From: CAYMGQ01 sp964390055
Lineage (GTDB): Bacteria > Bacillota > Clostridia > Peptostreptococcales > Natronincolaceae
Length of the DNA: 64,000 nt
Reading direction: 5' to 3'
NCBI GenBank assembly: GCA_964390055.1
Contig: CAYMGQ010000001.1
Coordinates: 124,001 to 188,000 of the forward strand
The position numbers and the translations under genes were made by a program. Numbering within the stretch: the stretch's first letter is position 1; the number at the start of each line of letters is the position of its first letter. This document shows positions 1 to 8,236 of this stretch, one piece after another. The notes below the pieces were generated by a model that saw nothing but the letters and a program-made list of their open reading frames with translations, was not told where the DNA came from and ran no database searches.

Positions 1-1479
1 TGTAATTACAGCCAACTGGCTTGTCCAAAAGACAAAGAAGTGGGCCCCAATAACCGGTACTCCTAAATCAACCAGAGCAGGTGCTGCTAGGGTTACTAGC
101 AATAAATATGCTGAGGTCACGTTCATACCCATGCCCAGGAAGAAGCTAGCAATCATAACTAGCAATAAGGCTATAGGCAGTCTGCCTGCTGCCAACTCTA
201 AAATAATGGAACTAAACTTCATACCTAACCCTGGCAAGGAAATAGCTGCTACTAATATCCCCACTACTCCCGCTGTTGTAGCCATGGTTAGGGAACCCTT
301 GGCCCCGTCAGCTAGAGCATCATAAACATCCCTTAGGGACATACGTTTTTCCTTTGGATTTAAAAAGGAAACGGCATATGAGGATACTATAGCCCAAAAC
401 CCTGCCATAGATGGTGAATAACCCATAGCCAAAAAGTAAACTATTACACCTATAGGGATTAGGAAATACCATCCCGATTTCAATACTTCTCCAATGCTTG
501 GGATTTCCTCCTTGGGCAAACCTTTCAAACCAGCCCGCCTAGCCTCTAAATATACCATAGATCCCATACTAATGAAGAATAATAGGGCAGGAATCAAACT
601 GGCCTTTGCTATTTCTATATAGGGTACCCCTATAAAAGATGCCATTAAAAAGGCTGCAGCACCCATAACGGGGGGCAAGAATTGTCCACCTATAGATACC
701 ACTGCCTCAACGGATGCAGCCACATGTTTTTTATAACCATTAGAAACCATCAGAGGTATTGTAACCGCACCAGTAATAGCTGTATTAGCTGTGGAAGACC
801 CCATTATGGAACCTAGTATTCCACTAGATACAACTGCAGCTTGGCCGGCACCCCCAGTATATTTTCCAACAGCGGCCTTAGATAAATCTATAAAGAATTC
901 TCCAGCCCCAGATTTTTGTATAAAGGTACCAAATATTATAAATAGGAATATAAAGGTTGAAAAAGTATAAGCCACAGAACCAAAGATTCCATCGGTACTT
1001 GCATACATAACACTTATTACCCTATTTAGATCATAGCCCCTGTGCATAATAATTTCAGGCATATATTGACCATAGAAATTATATAGGACAAAAATAGCTG
1101 CTATAATTGTTAATGCCCAACCTACCGCCCTACGGCATGCCTCCAATACTAAAAGTACTGCAATAGCCCCTATAATAGTATCTTTTGTATTTAGTGGCAT
1201 ACCTGCACTTAATGCAAATTTGGGGAAGTTTATCATATAATAAATTATTACAAAACACGAAGCCCCTATCAAAATCAAATCCATTATTTTTTGCAGCTTG
1301 CTTGCTTCCTTCTTCCTCTGGGGATTTATTAAGAATGTTAAAACAAGGGCAAATAAAACGTATATGCCCCTACTAATATGGGCTTCCCAAAAACCGAAGG
1401 CTGCTTGATATATATATATTCCCGAAAAAGCCGCTGCAATAAAATTAATTAGTTTTTGTTTATCCTGTCCTGCCTCCAT
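1..1479 (-). CDS. TRAP transporter fused permease (4TM-12TM), partial
   Basis: Membrane component of a TAXI-type TRAP transporter, in which the small DctQ-like and large DctM-like subunits are fused. It imports a carboxylate-type solute using an ion gradient. The frame is open to the left window edge, so about 493 N-terminal residues are present and the C-terminus is missing. The start is the ATG at 1479 (MEAGQDKQK), preceded by GAGGAGG. An N-terminal group of four hydrophobic helices is followed by DctM-type segments, including motifs such as GSIMGSSTANTAITGAV and GGQFLPPVMGAAAF that are typical of this family. It lies directly downstream of the TAXI binding protein. The substrate is unknown; the neighbouring ureide/amide cluster suggests a substrate or product of that pathway. 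The family call is firm. Confidence 0.93.
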   Translation of the reverse strand, partial: MEAGQDKQKLINFIAAAFSGIYIYQAAFGFWEAHISRGIYVLFALVLTFLINPQRKKEASKLQKIMDLILIGASCFVIIYYMINFPKFALSAGMPLNTKDTIIGAIAVLLVLEACRRAVGWALTIIAAIFVLYNFYGQYMPEIIMHRGYDLNRVISVMYASTDGIFGSVAYTFSTFIFLFIIFGTFIQKSGAGEFFIDLSKAAVGKYTGGAGQAAVVSSGILGSIMGSSTANTAITGAVTIPLMVSNGYKKHVAASVEAVVSIGGQFLPPVMGAAAFLMASFIGVPYIEIAKASLIPALLFFISMGSMVYLEARRAGLKGLPKEEIPSIGEVLKSGWYFLIPIGVIVYFLAMGYSPSMAGFWAIVSSYAVSFLNPKEKRMSLRDVYDALADGAKGSLTMATTAGVVGILVAAISLPGLGMKFSSIILELAAGRLPIALLLVMIASFFLGMGMNVTSAYLLLVTLAAPALVDLGVPVIGAHFFVFWTSQLAVIT

Positions 1480-1554
1480 ACTTTAAGCCTCCTCAAGCTA
1501 AAATAATATTAATAAATCCAATTTGATAACTACTGGAACATATTATAATGGATA

Positions 1555-1572
1555 GTGGGGTTTTAGCCCCAC
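1555..1572 (-). other. Intercistronic hairpin between TRAP binding protein and permease genes
   Basis: A perfect 7-bp GTGGGGC/GCCCCAC-type stem with a tiny loop sits between the binding-protein stop and the permease start. No T-run follows on the minus strand, so it is not a clear terminator. Such hairpins often stabilise the upstream message so that the binding protein is made in excess over the permease. That role is inferred. Confidence 0.5.
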
Positions 1573-1586
1573 CACACATTATGTTT

Positions 1587-2585
1587 TTACATTAAATCCT
1601 CTTCAGAATAGAATTTCTCTGCTCCAGGGTGCATAGGAAGGTCAATAGCTTCAAATCTTTCTACACCAGGAGACATTTCCTTAAAGGCCGATTGAACATT
1701 TTCTAGATACTTTCTTCCCTCATCTGAAAACATGGTCTTTAGCATTTCATAAACTACCCATTCAGGAACATCTTCATTGGCCACCCATATTACCGTATAA
1801 CCCACGGTCTCCACAGGTTCCGAAATACTTGTATATCCCTCAGCTGGGATAGTATAAGGAACATGGTAGGGGTGGTCCTCTAGAAATTTCTCTATTCTTT
1901 CCTCTTCTACGGGTATAAGGACCATCTTATGAGAGGCCTCCAGTTCAATTAATGCAGGTACCGGAGTTGTCCCTCCTATTATAAATGCGTCCATATGCCC
2001 ATCCCTTAAGGCTGAAGCTGAGTCATTAAATCCTAGATACTGAATATCTATATCCTCAAATAAACCTGCCGATGTCAAAAACTCCTCAGCAACTGCTGCA
2101 CTACCAGAACCTTGAGGCCCTATAGACACTTTCTTACCCACTAAATCATCCAATGTCTTTATGCCGGTCCTTTCCAAGGTTACAAAGTTCAAGGCCCCAT
2201 CATGGATATTAGCAACAGCCCTTAATCCCTCATATTGCTGTCCCTCAAACTCATTTATCCCTCTTTGCATGCTATAGGCTGTGGACCCATAGGAAAAACC
2301 CATTTCCGATTGGCCCGATGCCATTAGGCGTACATTCTCTACAACACCTTGGGTCACTTCTGCAGTTACCTGTAAACCTTCAACCTTAGAAACTAGGGAA
2401 GCAATGCCAGAACCAGCTACATAGAAGGTTCCACCTTGACCACTAGTTGCAAAGGAAATACTAGCCCTTCTTTTTTCGTCACCATTCTGTGTTTCTCCAC
2501 CATTAGGAGCTGGACTACTAGTACAACCCACTATTAATGACATCACTATAAGCAGGCTTAAAATAATTACTCCTCTTTTTTTCAT
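1587..2585 (-). CDS. TAXI-family TRAP transporter solute-binding lipoprotein
   Basis: Extracytoplasmic solute receptor of the TAXI subclass of TRAP transporters. It captures the ligand and hands it to the fused permease encoded next. The start is taken as ATG 2585 (MKKRGVIIL) because TAGGAGG lies just upstream; an in-frame GTG further up (2606) would place that site inside the gene. A lipoprotein signal ends in SLIVGC, with Cys near residue 21 as the lipidated residue. The mature protein has the family sequence FATSGQGGTFYVAGSGIAS near the N-terminus and GPQGSGSAAVAEEFL in the middle. Length of about 333 residues is normal. The ligand cannot be read from sequence; location beside the ureide/amide cluster is the only clue. 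Confidence 0.93.
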   Translation of the reverse strand: MKKRGVIILSLLIVMSLIVGCTSSPAPNGGETQNGDEKRRASISFATSGQGGTFYVAGSGIASLVSKVEGLQVTAEVTQGVVENVRLMASGQSEMGFSYGSTAYSMQRGINEFEGQQYEGLRAVANIHDGALNFVTLERTGIKTLDDLVGKKVSIGPQGSGSAAVAEEFLTSAGLFEDIDIQYLGFNDSASALRDGHMDAFIIGGTTPVPALIELEASHKMVLIPVEEERIEKFLEDHPYHVPYTIPAEGYTSISEPVETVGYTVIWVANEDVPEWVVYEMLKTMFSDEGRKYLENVQSAFKEMSPGVERFEAIDLPMHPGAEKFYSEEDLM

Positions 2586-2773
2586 CTTTTTTCCTCCTAA
2601 CCACACAAATAATCAATATTTATTTCTGAAAAATGAAATTCAAATATAGAGATTTATGGGTCAATCACCTCCGCATATTGTAAGCCCTATAGACTTAGGA
2701 TATACAAAATATCATTTATTATTTGCTAAATTTAATATTTTTTACTTCCCTTATTTTCTTTAGCAGATTGATT

Positions 2774-2813
2774 GTAACACAGTTACTTCCTGCATTACAC
2801 CGGTAATATTATA
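2774..2813 (-). promoter_or_regulatory. Candidate promoter with two palindromes ahead of TRAP genes
   Basis: This lies in a 365-bp gene-free stretch (2586-2950). A TATAAT -10 box reads on the minus strand at 2813-2808 with no good -35 box at the right distance. Directly downstream are two dyads about 20 bp apart, ATTAC-ACCG-GTAAT (2794-2807) and GTAAC-ACA-GTTAC (2774-2786). The layout suggests a regulated promoter with an operator. Nothing else recognisable is seen in the stretch. The regulator is not known; the PucR-family protein of the cluster is one candidate. Confidence 0.35.
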
Positions 2814-2950
2814 CAAAAAAACAATAAGATGCCTGTATAATTTGCACAAACAATTTTCCCATAAAGTTTAAATATCTGCCAACTATTTCAATCTATAATA
2901 TTTGTCTCCTCTCCCTTAAATATACATATGCCAATCTTTATTTCTGATAT

Positions 2951-2983
2951 AAAAAAAGGTGGGGATTTATCCCCACCTTTTTT
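2951..2983 (-). terminator. Rho-independent terminator of the catabolic operon
   Basis: A strong AGGTGGGGA/TCCCCACCT stem with a 4-5 base loop is followed on the minus strand by a run of T. It lies directly after the amidohydrolase stop at 2985, closes the long operon that starts at the PucR gene, and separates it from the TRAP genes. Confidence 0.9.
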
Positions 2984-2984
2984 A

Positions 2985-4160
2985 TTACTTATCTAAAAAT
3001 CTAGTAGTCAAATCCACACCGGCTCTTATTATAGTAGTTGGCTGACTTTGATTAGCGATTACTTGTTCGGGACTGTTAGCGTTAAGTAAGATAACATCAG
3101 CTGGTCCCCCCACCTTTATACCGTAGTCACTATAGCCCAGTAGCCTGGCCCCCTTGTCCGTTATCATTTGCCATATGTCTTGAACCTCTTCTTTTGTGAA
3201 AAAACGGTGAATATAGGATAATAATAAGGCTACAGCCTTAATATCCCCATTTCCTAAGGGATTAAAAAAATCTCTTACATTATCTGAACCAAGTCCTACT
3301 AGGGTCCCTATCTCAAGTAAATCCTTTACAGGGGCTAGTGACCTGGTAGAAATTGCCGTTGGCGCAATGGTAACCTTAAGTCCAGATTCTACTATAAGGT
3401 CTAGGGCCCTTTTCTTTTCCTCCTCCTCCAGTGCACTTAGGGTACAGCAATGTATACCATTGACCTTCCCCTTCATACCCATTTCTTCCATCTTTTCTGC
3501 TAAGTATGGTAATAAATAATGTTCCCTGTTACCAGACTCATCTAAATGGAAGTCTGCCTCAACATCATATTTTCGGGCTATTTCTAATATCTTGTCAATA
3601 TGTTTGTCTCCATCTTTCCCATCGACAATTGTATGTCCCCCAAGCAAATCTGCCCCTGCCTCCATAGCTTCCTCAAGGAGTTGATGAGTTTCAGGATAGT
3701 TTGAAAATCCTTCTTGGGAAAAAGCAACTACCTGTATGTCCAAAATATTCTTATATTCTTCCTTAAGTTCCAATAGGGCCTTTATCCCCTTTAATCCTAC
3801 TATGGGATCCACATCTACATTAGTCCTTATAGCTAGGTTTCCTGATTTAATCCCCTGCAAGATTACTCTTTCTGCCCTTTCCTTAATATCCTCCATAGTA
3901 AATTTGCCTTTTTCTTCCCTGGTTAAGGCTCCTTTTTCAGGCCCACTTAAGTCTTGATAGGGGGCTCTTTCATTTAACAGTGACTTATCCAAATGAAGAT
4001 GACAGTCGATAAAACCAGCTATGGCTAGTTTCTTACCAGCATCAATTTCCTTTTTTGCTCTAGTATCTATGCCCTTTTCCAAAGACTTTATTTTGTCACC
4101 CTCTATAGCTATATCTACTATTTCTCCCTTGACATTTGCATTGCGAATAATTAAATCCAT
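2985..4160 (-). CDS. Amidohydrolase, cytosine deaminase/AtzC-like
   Basis: Metal-dependent hydrolase of the amidohydrolase superfamily, in the cytosine deaminase/N-isopropylammelide amidohydrolase (AtzC) group. These remove an amino or alkylamino group from a pyrimidine or s-triazine ring. Start is ATG 4160 (MDLIIRNANVKG), with AGAGGAG inside the end of the upstream gene and only 1 bp between stop and start. Metal-binding motifs are visible: HLHLDKS (N-terminal HxH), DFHLDE, GIHCC and SDNVRDFF (the Asp). Stretches such as DIQVVAF and the ITDKGARLLG region resemble AtzC as I remember it. It directly follows a ring-opening amidohydrolase gene, the same pairing of activities as AtzC and AtzD. 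The natural substrate is unknown. Confidence 0.85.
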   Translation of the reverse strand: MDLIIRNANVKGEIVDIAIEGDKIKSLEKGIDTRAKKEIDAGKKLAIAGFIDCHLHLDKSLLNERAPYQDLSGPEKGALTREEKGKFTMEDIKERAERVILQGIKSGNLAIRTNVDVDPIVGLKGIKALLELKEEYKNILDIQVVAFSQEGFSNYPETHQLLEEAMEAGADLLGGHTIVDGKDGDKHIDKILEIARKYDVEADFHLDESGNREHYLLPYLAEKMEEMGMKGKVNGIHCCTLSALEEEEKKRALDLIVESGLKVTIAPTAISTRSLAPVKDLLEIGTLVGLGSDNVRDFFNPLGNGDIKAVALLLSYIHRFFTKEEVQDIWQMITDKGARLLGYSDYGIKVGGPADVILLNANSPEQVIANQSQPTTIIRAGVDLTTRFLDK

Positions 4161-4161
4161 A

Positions 4162-5265
4162 CTAGCACTCCTCTGCTTCAACAATTGCTGCTACTAGGTT
4201 GGCTCCCAAGGGACCCTGGTGTTCAAAGCCTGCAGATGCTAGAATCATAGTATCCCCTATCATAGATCCTACAATAGCATTAATTACAGCCTTTGCAATA
4301 ATTCCTGCATAACCAGCCAAGAAATCAGATTTCATTGTAGTCCTTCTACCCCGGATGGAACCATGGGCATCAGCTCCAGCATTTATAAATACTGTTGCAA
4401 TTCTTTCCCTTTCTTTTTCTGGTATAAGCTCATCAAATTTTAATCCAGCCCCCTTGAAGGCATCCTTGGCACCCGCTACATCTAGGGTGTCCTTCATAAC
4501 GCCACTACCTATTTTATATGGACTGACGGATTTTTTTGAATTACCCATAACAATTACCTTGCAGGCTACTTGTTCATTACCTGCCGATGTTGAAGCTACC
4601 TTAGAATATAGGTCCCAATTGTTACAGATAACCTCATCAGTAATATCCTCTTCCTTTACCTCACCTAGGGCTAAGGCTACACCAAGGGCTGATGCCCCCT
4701 TAGACTTGGAGCCTGCCACGGCATAGTTTTCAGAAACTACGGATTTTCCCCTACTCTTGGCATCCTCCACCCTATCAGCAGTCAAGTTAGGACATTTAAC
4801 TTCTACACAATGAACATCCTCCACGGACTCAATACCTGCTTCCTCCATGGCATCCTTTACTGCCTTGGCTACCTCCTTAACCTGTATGGCTGTTCCATAC
4901 TCCTCTGGTAAAAGTACCCTGGTAACCTTTATTCCTAAAGCCAGGCGTTTTTCATCAGTTTCTTTACCCTCTACTTCCTTTCTAGTAAATACAGTATAAT
5001 GGGGACTCATCAGCCCACCAGTAAGGCCTATCATCAACATGGGAATCCTTTGCTCAACCTCTGTCCTAGTCATGCCTAATTTTTCTGACAACATAAGTTC
5101 AAAGGAAAGGGCACTGTATCCCCTTGCATAACCATCACCCTCAGTTTGGGCAATAATTGCACAAATCTCCTCAGCATTTATTTCCCCTTTATCAATAAGT
5201 GCTTCCAATTCAGACACATCTTCAGGTCCAGCCATTGGCAATCTGTATACACCCACATCCATCAT
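4162..5265 (-). CDS. Ring-opening amidohydrolase, cyanurate hydrolase/barbiturase family, divergent
   Basis: Member of the AtzD/TrzD/barbiturase 'toblerone-fold' family, which hydrolyses a cyclic imide ring (cyanuric acid, barbituric acid). It has three repeats and the normal length (367 residues; AtzD is about 363). Family signatures are clear: TEGDG (res 41-45), LMSPH (85-89), VKCPNLT (156-162), KGASALG (189-195), GSIRGRR (302-308), FEHQGP (347-352). Known members carry one Ser-Lys pair per repeat. Here the serines are retained (S87, S227, S344) and the middle Lys is K157, but the lysines of repeats one and three read as Q40 and N295. It may therefore act on a different cyclic ureide or imide. 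Start ATG 5265 follows AAAGGAG. It is encoded between carbamate kinase and an AtzC-like deaminase. Confidence 0.88.
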   Translation of the reverse strand: MMDVGVYRLPMAGPEDVSELEALIDKGEINAEEICAIIAQTEGDGYARGYSALSFELMLSEKLGMTRTEVEQRIPMLMIGLTGGLMSPHYTVFTRKEVEGKETDEKRLALGIKVTRVLLPEEYGTAIQVKEVAKAVKDAMEEAGIESVEDVHCVEVKCPNLTADRVEDAKSRGKSVVSENYAVAGSKSKGASALGVALALGEVKEEDITDEVICNNWDLYSKVASTSAGNEQVACKVIVMGNSKKSVSPYKIGSGVMKDTLDVAGAKDAFKGAGLKFDELIPEKERERIATVFINAGADAHGSIRGRRTTMKSDFLAGYAGIIAKAVINAIVGSMIGDTMILASAGFEHQGPLGANLVAAIVEAEEC

Positions 5266-5345
5266 TGTAATTTTCTCCTTTCAAGATTTTAATATTTTGT
5301 CTCTTATACACAATGAATATATATAAAGAGGCCTAGTACATCTAT

Positions 5346-5366
5346 TCCTATGGGAATCCTCCCATG
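5346..5366 (-). other. Small intercistronic hairpin after carbamate kinase
   Basis: ATGGGA-atcc-TCCCAT forms a short stem in the roughly 100-bp gap between the ring-opening amidohydrolase and carbamate kinase genes. There is no T-run, so it is more likely a processing or stability element than a terminator. Confidence 0.3.
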
Positions 5367-5371
5367 GCCAT

Positions 5372-6313
5372 CTAATCCCTATAAATTTTAGTTCCCGTCT
5401 CTCCTCTTAATGCCTCCTGCAACTTATCTATTGATGTTATAATGGCCTCACCGCCACTATTTTCAACAAAATGTAAGGCTGCCTCTATCTTAGGCCCCAT
5501 ACTACCTGGGGGAAATTGCCCTTCATCATAATATTTTTTAGCCTCAGTTACAGACATTTGCCTTAGGAATTCTTGATTGTCCTTGCCAAAATTAATTGCC
5601 ACCTGGGCTACTCCAGTGAGAACAATTAAATAATCAGCATTTATTTCCTGGGCTACCAAGGCCGAGGCATGGTCTTTATCTATAACTGCCTCAACCCCCT
5701 TTAATTCTTCCCCATCCCTTATTACTGGTATTCCCCCACCTCCTACTGTAATAACTAAAAAGTCATTTTCTACCAACTTTTTAACTGCCTCTTTCTCCAT
5801 TAGTTCCATAGGTTGTGGTGACGCCACCACCCTCCTATAACCTCTCCCACTATCCTCTATCATTACTACATTTTTTTCTTTGGCTATTTCAATAGCCCTC
5901 TCCTTAGTGTAGAAGGGCCCAATGGGTTTTGTAGGATTTTTAAAACCATCGTCCTCTCTGTCCACAAGCACCTGGGTAACTATAGTAGCGACTGGCCTTG
6001 TAATTCCCCTCTCTCTCATCCTATTCCTGAGGGACTGCTGAATAATATAACCCAAACTTCCCTGAGTCTCTGCACCACATACATCTAAAGGTGTTGGAGC
6101 CACAATATCACTGGCTGCTTCAACCTTTAACAATAGATTCCCAACCTGGGGTCCATTCCCGTGGGTCAGGACAATATTATATCCATCTTCCAATAGGTCT
6201 ATAATTGGGTCACAAGTCTGACGAACATTTGCAAATTGTTCCTCAATTGTTCCCTCCTGTCCCTCTCGAATTATAGCATTTCCACCTATGGCTATAACTG
6301 CAACTTTTTTCAT
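5372..6313 (-). CDS. arcC: Carbamate kinase
   Basis: Transfers the phosphate of carbamoyl phosphate to ADP, giving ATP plus carbamate, which falls apart to CO2 and ammonia. This is the energy-conserving step of arginine, allantoin and similar fermentations. At 313 residues it has the normal length and family motifs: AIGGNAI at the N-terminus, THGNGPQVGNLL (about res 50-61), GGGGIPV (about 196-202) and DKDHASALVA (about 217-226). Start ATG 6313 follows GGAGGGAAAAC. No ornithine carbamoyltransferase or arginine deiminase is nearby. The carbamoyl phosphate is therefore most likely made by the FdrA/YlbE/YlbF proteins of the same operon, as in the E. coli allantoin cluster. Confidence 0.96.
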   Translation of the reverse strand: MKKVAVIAIGGNAIIREGQEGTIEEQFANVRQTCDPIIDLLEDGYNIVLTHGNGPQVGNLLLKVEAASDIVAPTPLDVCGAETQGSLGYIIQQSLRNRMRERGITRPVATIVTQVLVDREDDGFKNPTKPIGPFYTKERAIEIAKEKNVVMIEDSGRGYRRVVASPQPMELMEKEAVKKLVENDFLVITVGGGGIPVIRDGEELKGVEAVIDKDHASALVAQEINADYLIVLTGVAQVAINFGKDNQEFLRQMSVTEAKKYYDEGQFPPGSMGPKIEAALHFVENSGGEAIITSIDKLQEALRGETGTKIYRD

Positions 6314-6371
6314 GTTTTCCCTCCTAATCCCTCATAAATTTACTGGAACTTATTTGTAATTATAAAGCTTT

Positions 6372-6554
6372 TTATAAAAACCTTAACAAGGGTGATACCA
6401 ACATCCCAACAATGACAAAAACCATGCCAATATACATTATTAATTTATTTCCTCCTGCCTGTCCATAGTATAGAAAGGGAAAGGAGGCTATTGTTAGTAA
6501 AGCTGCAATGGTTTGTAATCCAACCTTCTGTCTGAAAAAAGATTTTTTCCCCAT
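6372..6554 (-). CDS. Small two-helix membrane protein, unknown function
   Basis: A 60-residue protein with a basic N-terminus (MGKKSFFRQK) and two hydrophobic segments, about residues 13-31 and 38-58. The start has a strong GGAGGGGAGG site. It sits between the LctP-type permease (20 bp gap) and carbamate kinase, in the same orientation. I do not recognise a family. The position suggests a small accessory subunit of the permease, but that is inference. Confidence 0.7.
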   Translation of the reverse strand: MGKKSFFRQKVGLQTIAALLTIASFPFLYYGQAGGNKLIMYIGMVFVIVGMLVSPLLRFL

Positions 6555-6574
6555 ATTTTCCTCCCCTCCTTATC

Positions 6575-8188
6575 TTATAAAATTATCAGGGCAATAAAGA
6601 GGATAATCCCGCAAAGGGCAGCAATGCCTAATGCTATAGGTAATGTCCTCCGCAATACTGAGCCCTCTTCCCCCAATATACCAGCAGTTGTTGTCCCTAA
6701 GATTATACTACCAGGAGCAATGGCATTACCTATAGCCCCTCCTGCAGTTTGAGCTCCTAGTATAGCCGCCTGATTTAACCTTAATATTTCTGCAGTAGTT
6801 TGTTGAAATTCCCCAAAAAGAATATTGGAAGACATATTGCTACTGGTCATAAAGGAACCTAGCAGGCCAACAGAGGGAGCCAATAGCACATAGGACCTGC
6901 CCAAAATATTAGCAGTCCCCATAGCCAATACTGTGGTTTGTCCAGTTCCACTCATAATACGAGACATTATAATAAGGGCCACTATTGCCACTGTAGAAGG
7001 AGCCGTTTTTTCCACTATTCTCATGAAAATCCTCATGCCCCCACCCTTACTAATTTTGCCTTTCTTATAAAAGTAAAAGTAACCAACAAGGCCAGCAATT
7101 AATAGGAAGGTCCCAGCATGGGTCAGCGGACTTAAGGGAGAATACATATCCTCAGCAGGGTTAACAACTCCGTAACCCGTACTAGTAGCCCTAAAGGGAA
7201 GTCCTAGCTTCCAGCTCCCTAGTAAATTGTTTATGGGTGGAACTAATAATACTAGCAAGGTTATTGCAGTTAGGACATAGTAGGGCAAAAACGCCTCATT
7301 AATTGTAACGTCTATTTCCCCATCCTGCTTGTCTTCTAGGGGTCCTCCTGTCCTTTCCATCATTTTACTATCCTCTATGTACCATTTGTCCCTGTACCAC
7401 TTGCTTTTGCCTAGGATAAATACCGCCCCTAGGGCTACACAGGTCATGATAAAGGCTGCTAGGGTCTGATTTAACTGGCTTAGAACCATTTGTCCTCCCC
7501 CGTGGATAGTCGATATAACTAGGACTGCCGGCAAACCCTTTTTAAGACCCTCTTTTTTTCCATAGTACCAACATATGGATAAACCAGCTATAAGATTAAT
7601 CAACCATATGAAGGCTGTTGCCCATAATGCAATGGAATTTGACATGGCAGTCCCGGTAAATCCTGTCTGGAATAATAAGGCCTCCCATGCAACTGCTAAG
7701 GTTCCAAAGGTACCCGCCCATGCATGGGCTAATAGGGGTATTATAACCCCCCAAATTGGCAACACCCCAATCCCAACTAGGAGGGGAGCTCCTACAGCAA
7801 TGGGTACACCAAAGCCTGTTATTCCTTGAAGAAAACTTACAAAAACCCAACCAATGGCCAAAATCTGCAATAATTCATTTGGTGTGAATTTTTGCATACC
7901 TCTTTTAAAGGCCTCAAAGGCCTCTGCCTCGTTGGTAACTTCATATATTAAAATAGCTGGCCAAATTACTATTAGAATGGTTAAAGCATTCCAAATCCCC
8001 TTTGCACTTTGGGATGCAATTAATTCCCAATTGCCCTTGAAGAAAACCATTCCTACAAATAGGGAAACAAACAATCCTACGGGGGCTGCCTCAGCAGCAC
8101 CCCATTGGAATTTAACCATAAGCAGTAAAAGTACAATAACAGGTAAAAAGGCCATACTCCACATAAATAAATTTATCTTTAATGTCAC
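6575..8188 (-). CDS. L-lactate permease (LctP) family transporter
   Basis: Polytopic inner-membrane protein of 537 residues in the LctP family (E. coli LldP and GlcA, about 550 residues), which carry small monocarboxylates by ion symport. Family features include GFGVPIAVGAPLLVG (about res 125-139), HAWAGTFGTLAVAWEAL, GLLGSFMTSSNMSSNILF (about 446-463) and GAQTAGGAIGNAIAPGS near the C-terminus. Start is GTG 8188 with GGGTGG upstream. In this operon the likely cargo is a carboxylate of the pathway, for example uptake of a ureido acid or export of an oxamate-like amide acid. That assignment is inferred from context only. Confidence 0.88.
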   Translation of the reverse strand: MTLKINLFMWSMAFLPVIVLLLLMVKFQWGAAEAAPVGLFVSLFVGMVFFKGNWELIASQSAKGIWNALTILIVIWPAILIYEVTNEAEAFEAFKRGMQKFTPNELLQILAIGWVFVSFLQGITGFGVPIAVGAPLLVGIGVLPIWGVIIPLLAHAWAGTFGTLAVAWEALLFQTGFTGTAMSNSIALWATAFIWLINLIAGLSICWYYGKKEGLKKGLPAVLVISTIHGGGQMVLSQLNQTLAAFIMTCVALGAVFILGKSKWYRDKWYIEDSKMMERTGGPLEDKQDGEIDVTINEAFLPYYVLTAITLLVLLVPPINNLLGSWKLGLPFRATSTGYGVVNPAEDMYSPLSPLTHAGTFLLIAGLVGYFYFYKKGKISKGGGMRIFMRIVEKTAPSTVAIVALIIMSRIMSGTGQTTVLAMGTANILGRSYVLLAPSVGLLGSFMTSSNMSSNILFGEFQQTTAEILRLNQAAILGAQTAGGAIGNAIAPGSIILGTTTAGILGEEGSVLRRTLPIALGIAALCGIILFIALIIL

Positions 8189-8236
8189 TTTTATCCACCC
8201 TATCTAACTATACTCCTATAGGAAAATATTTTAAAG

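Noticed and set aside
131..325. Plus-strand ORF at the left edge
   Set aside because: It lies opposite the TRAP permease, whose frame is open to the window edge and shows clear family motifs.
4355..4726. Plus-strand ORF over the ring-opening amidohydrolase gene
   Set aside because: Antisense shadow of a well-supported gene; no ribosome site and no family match.
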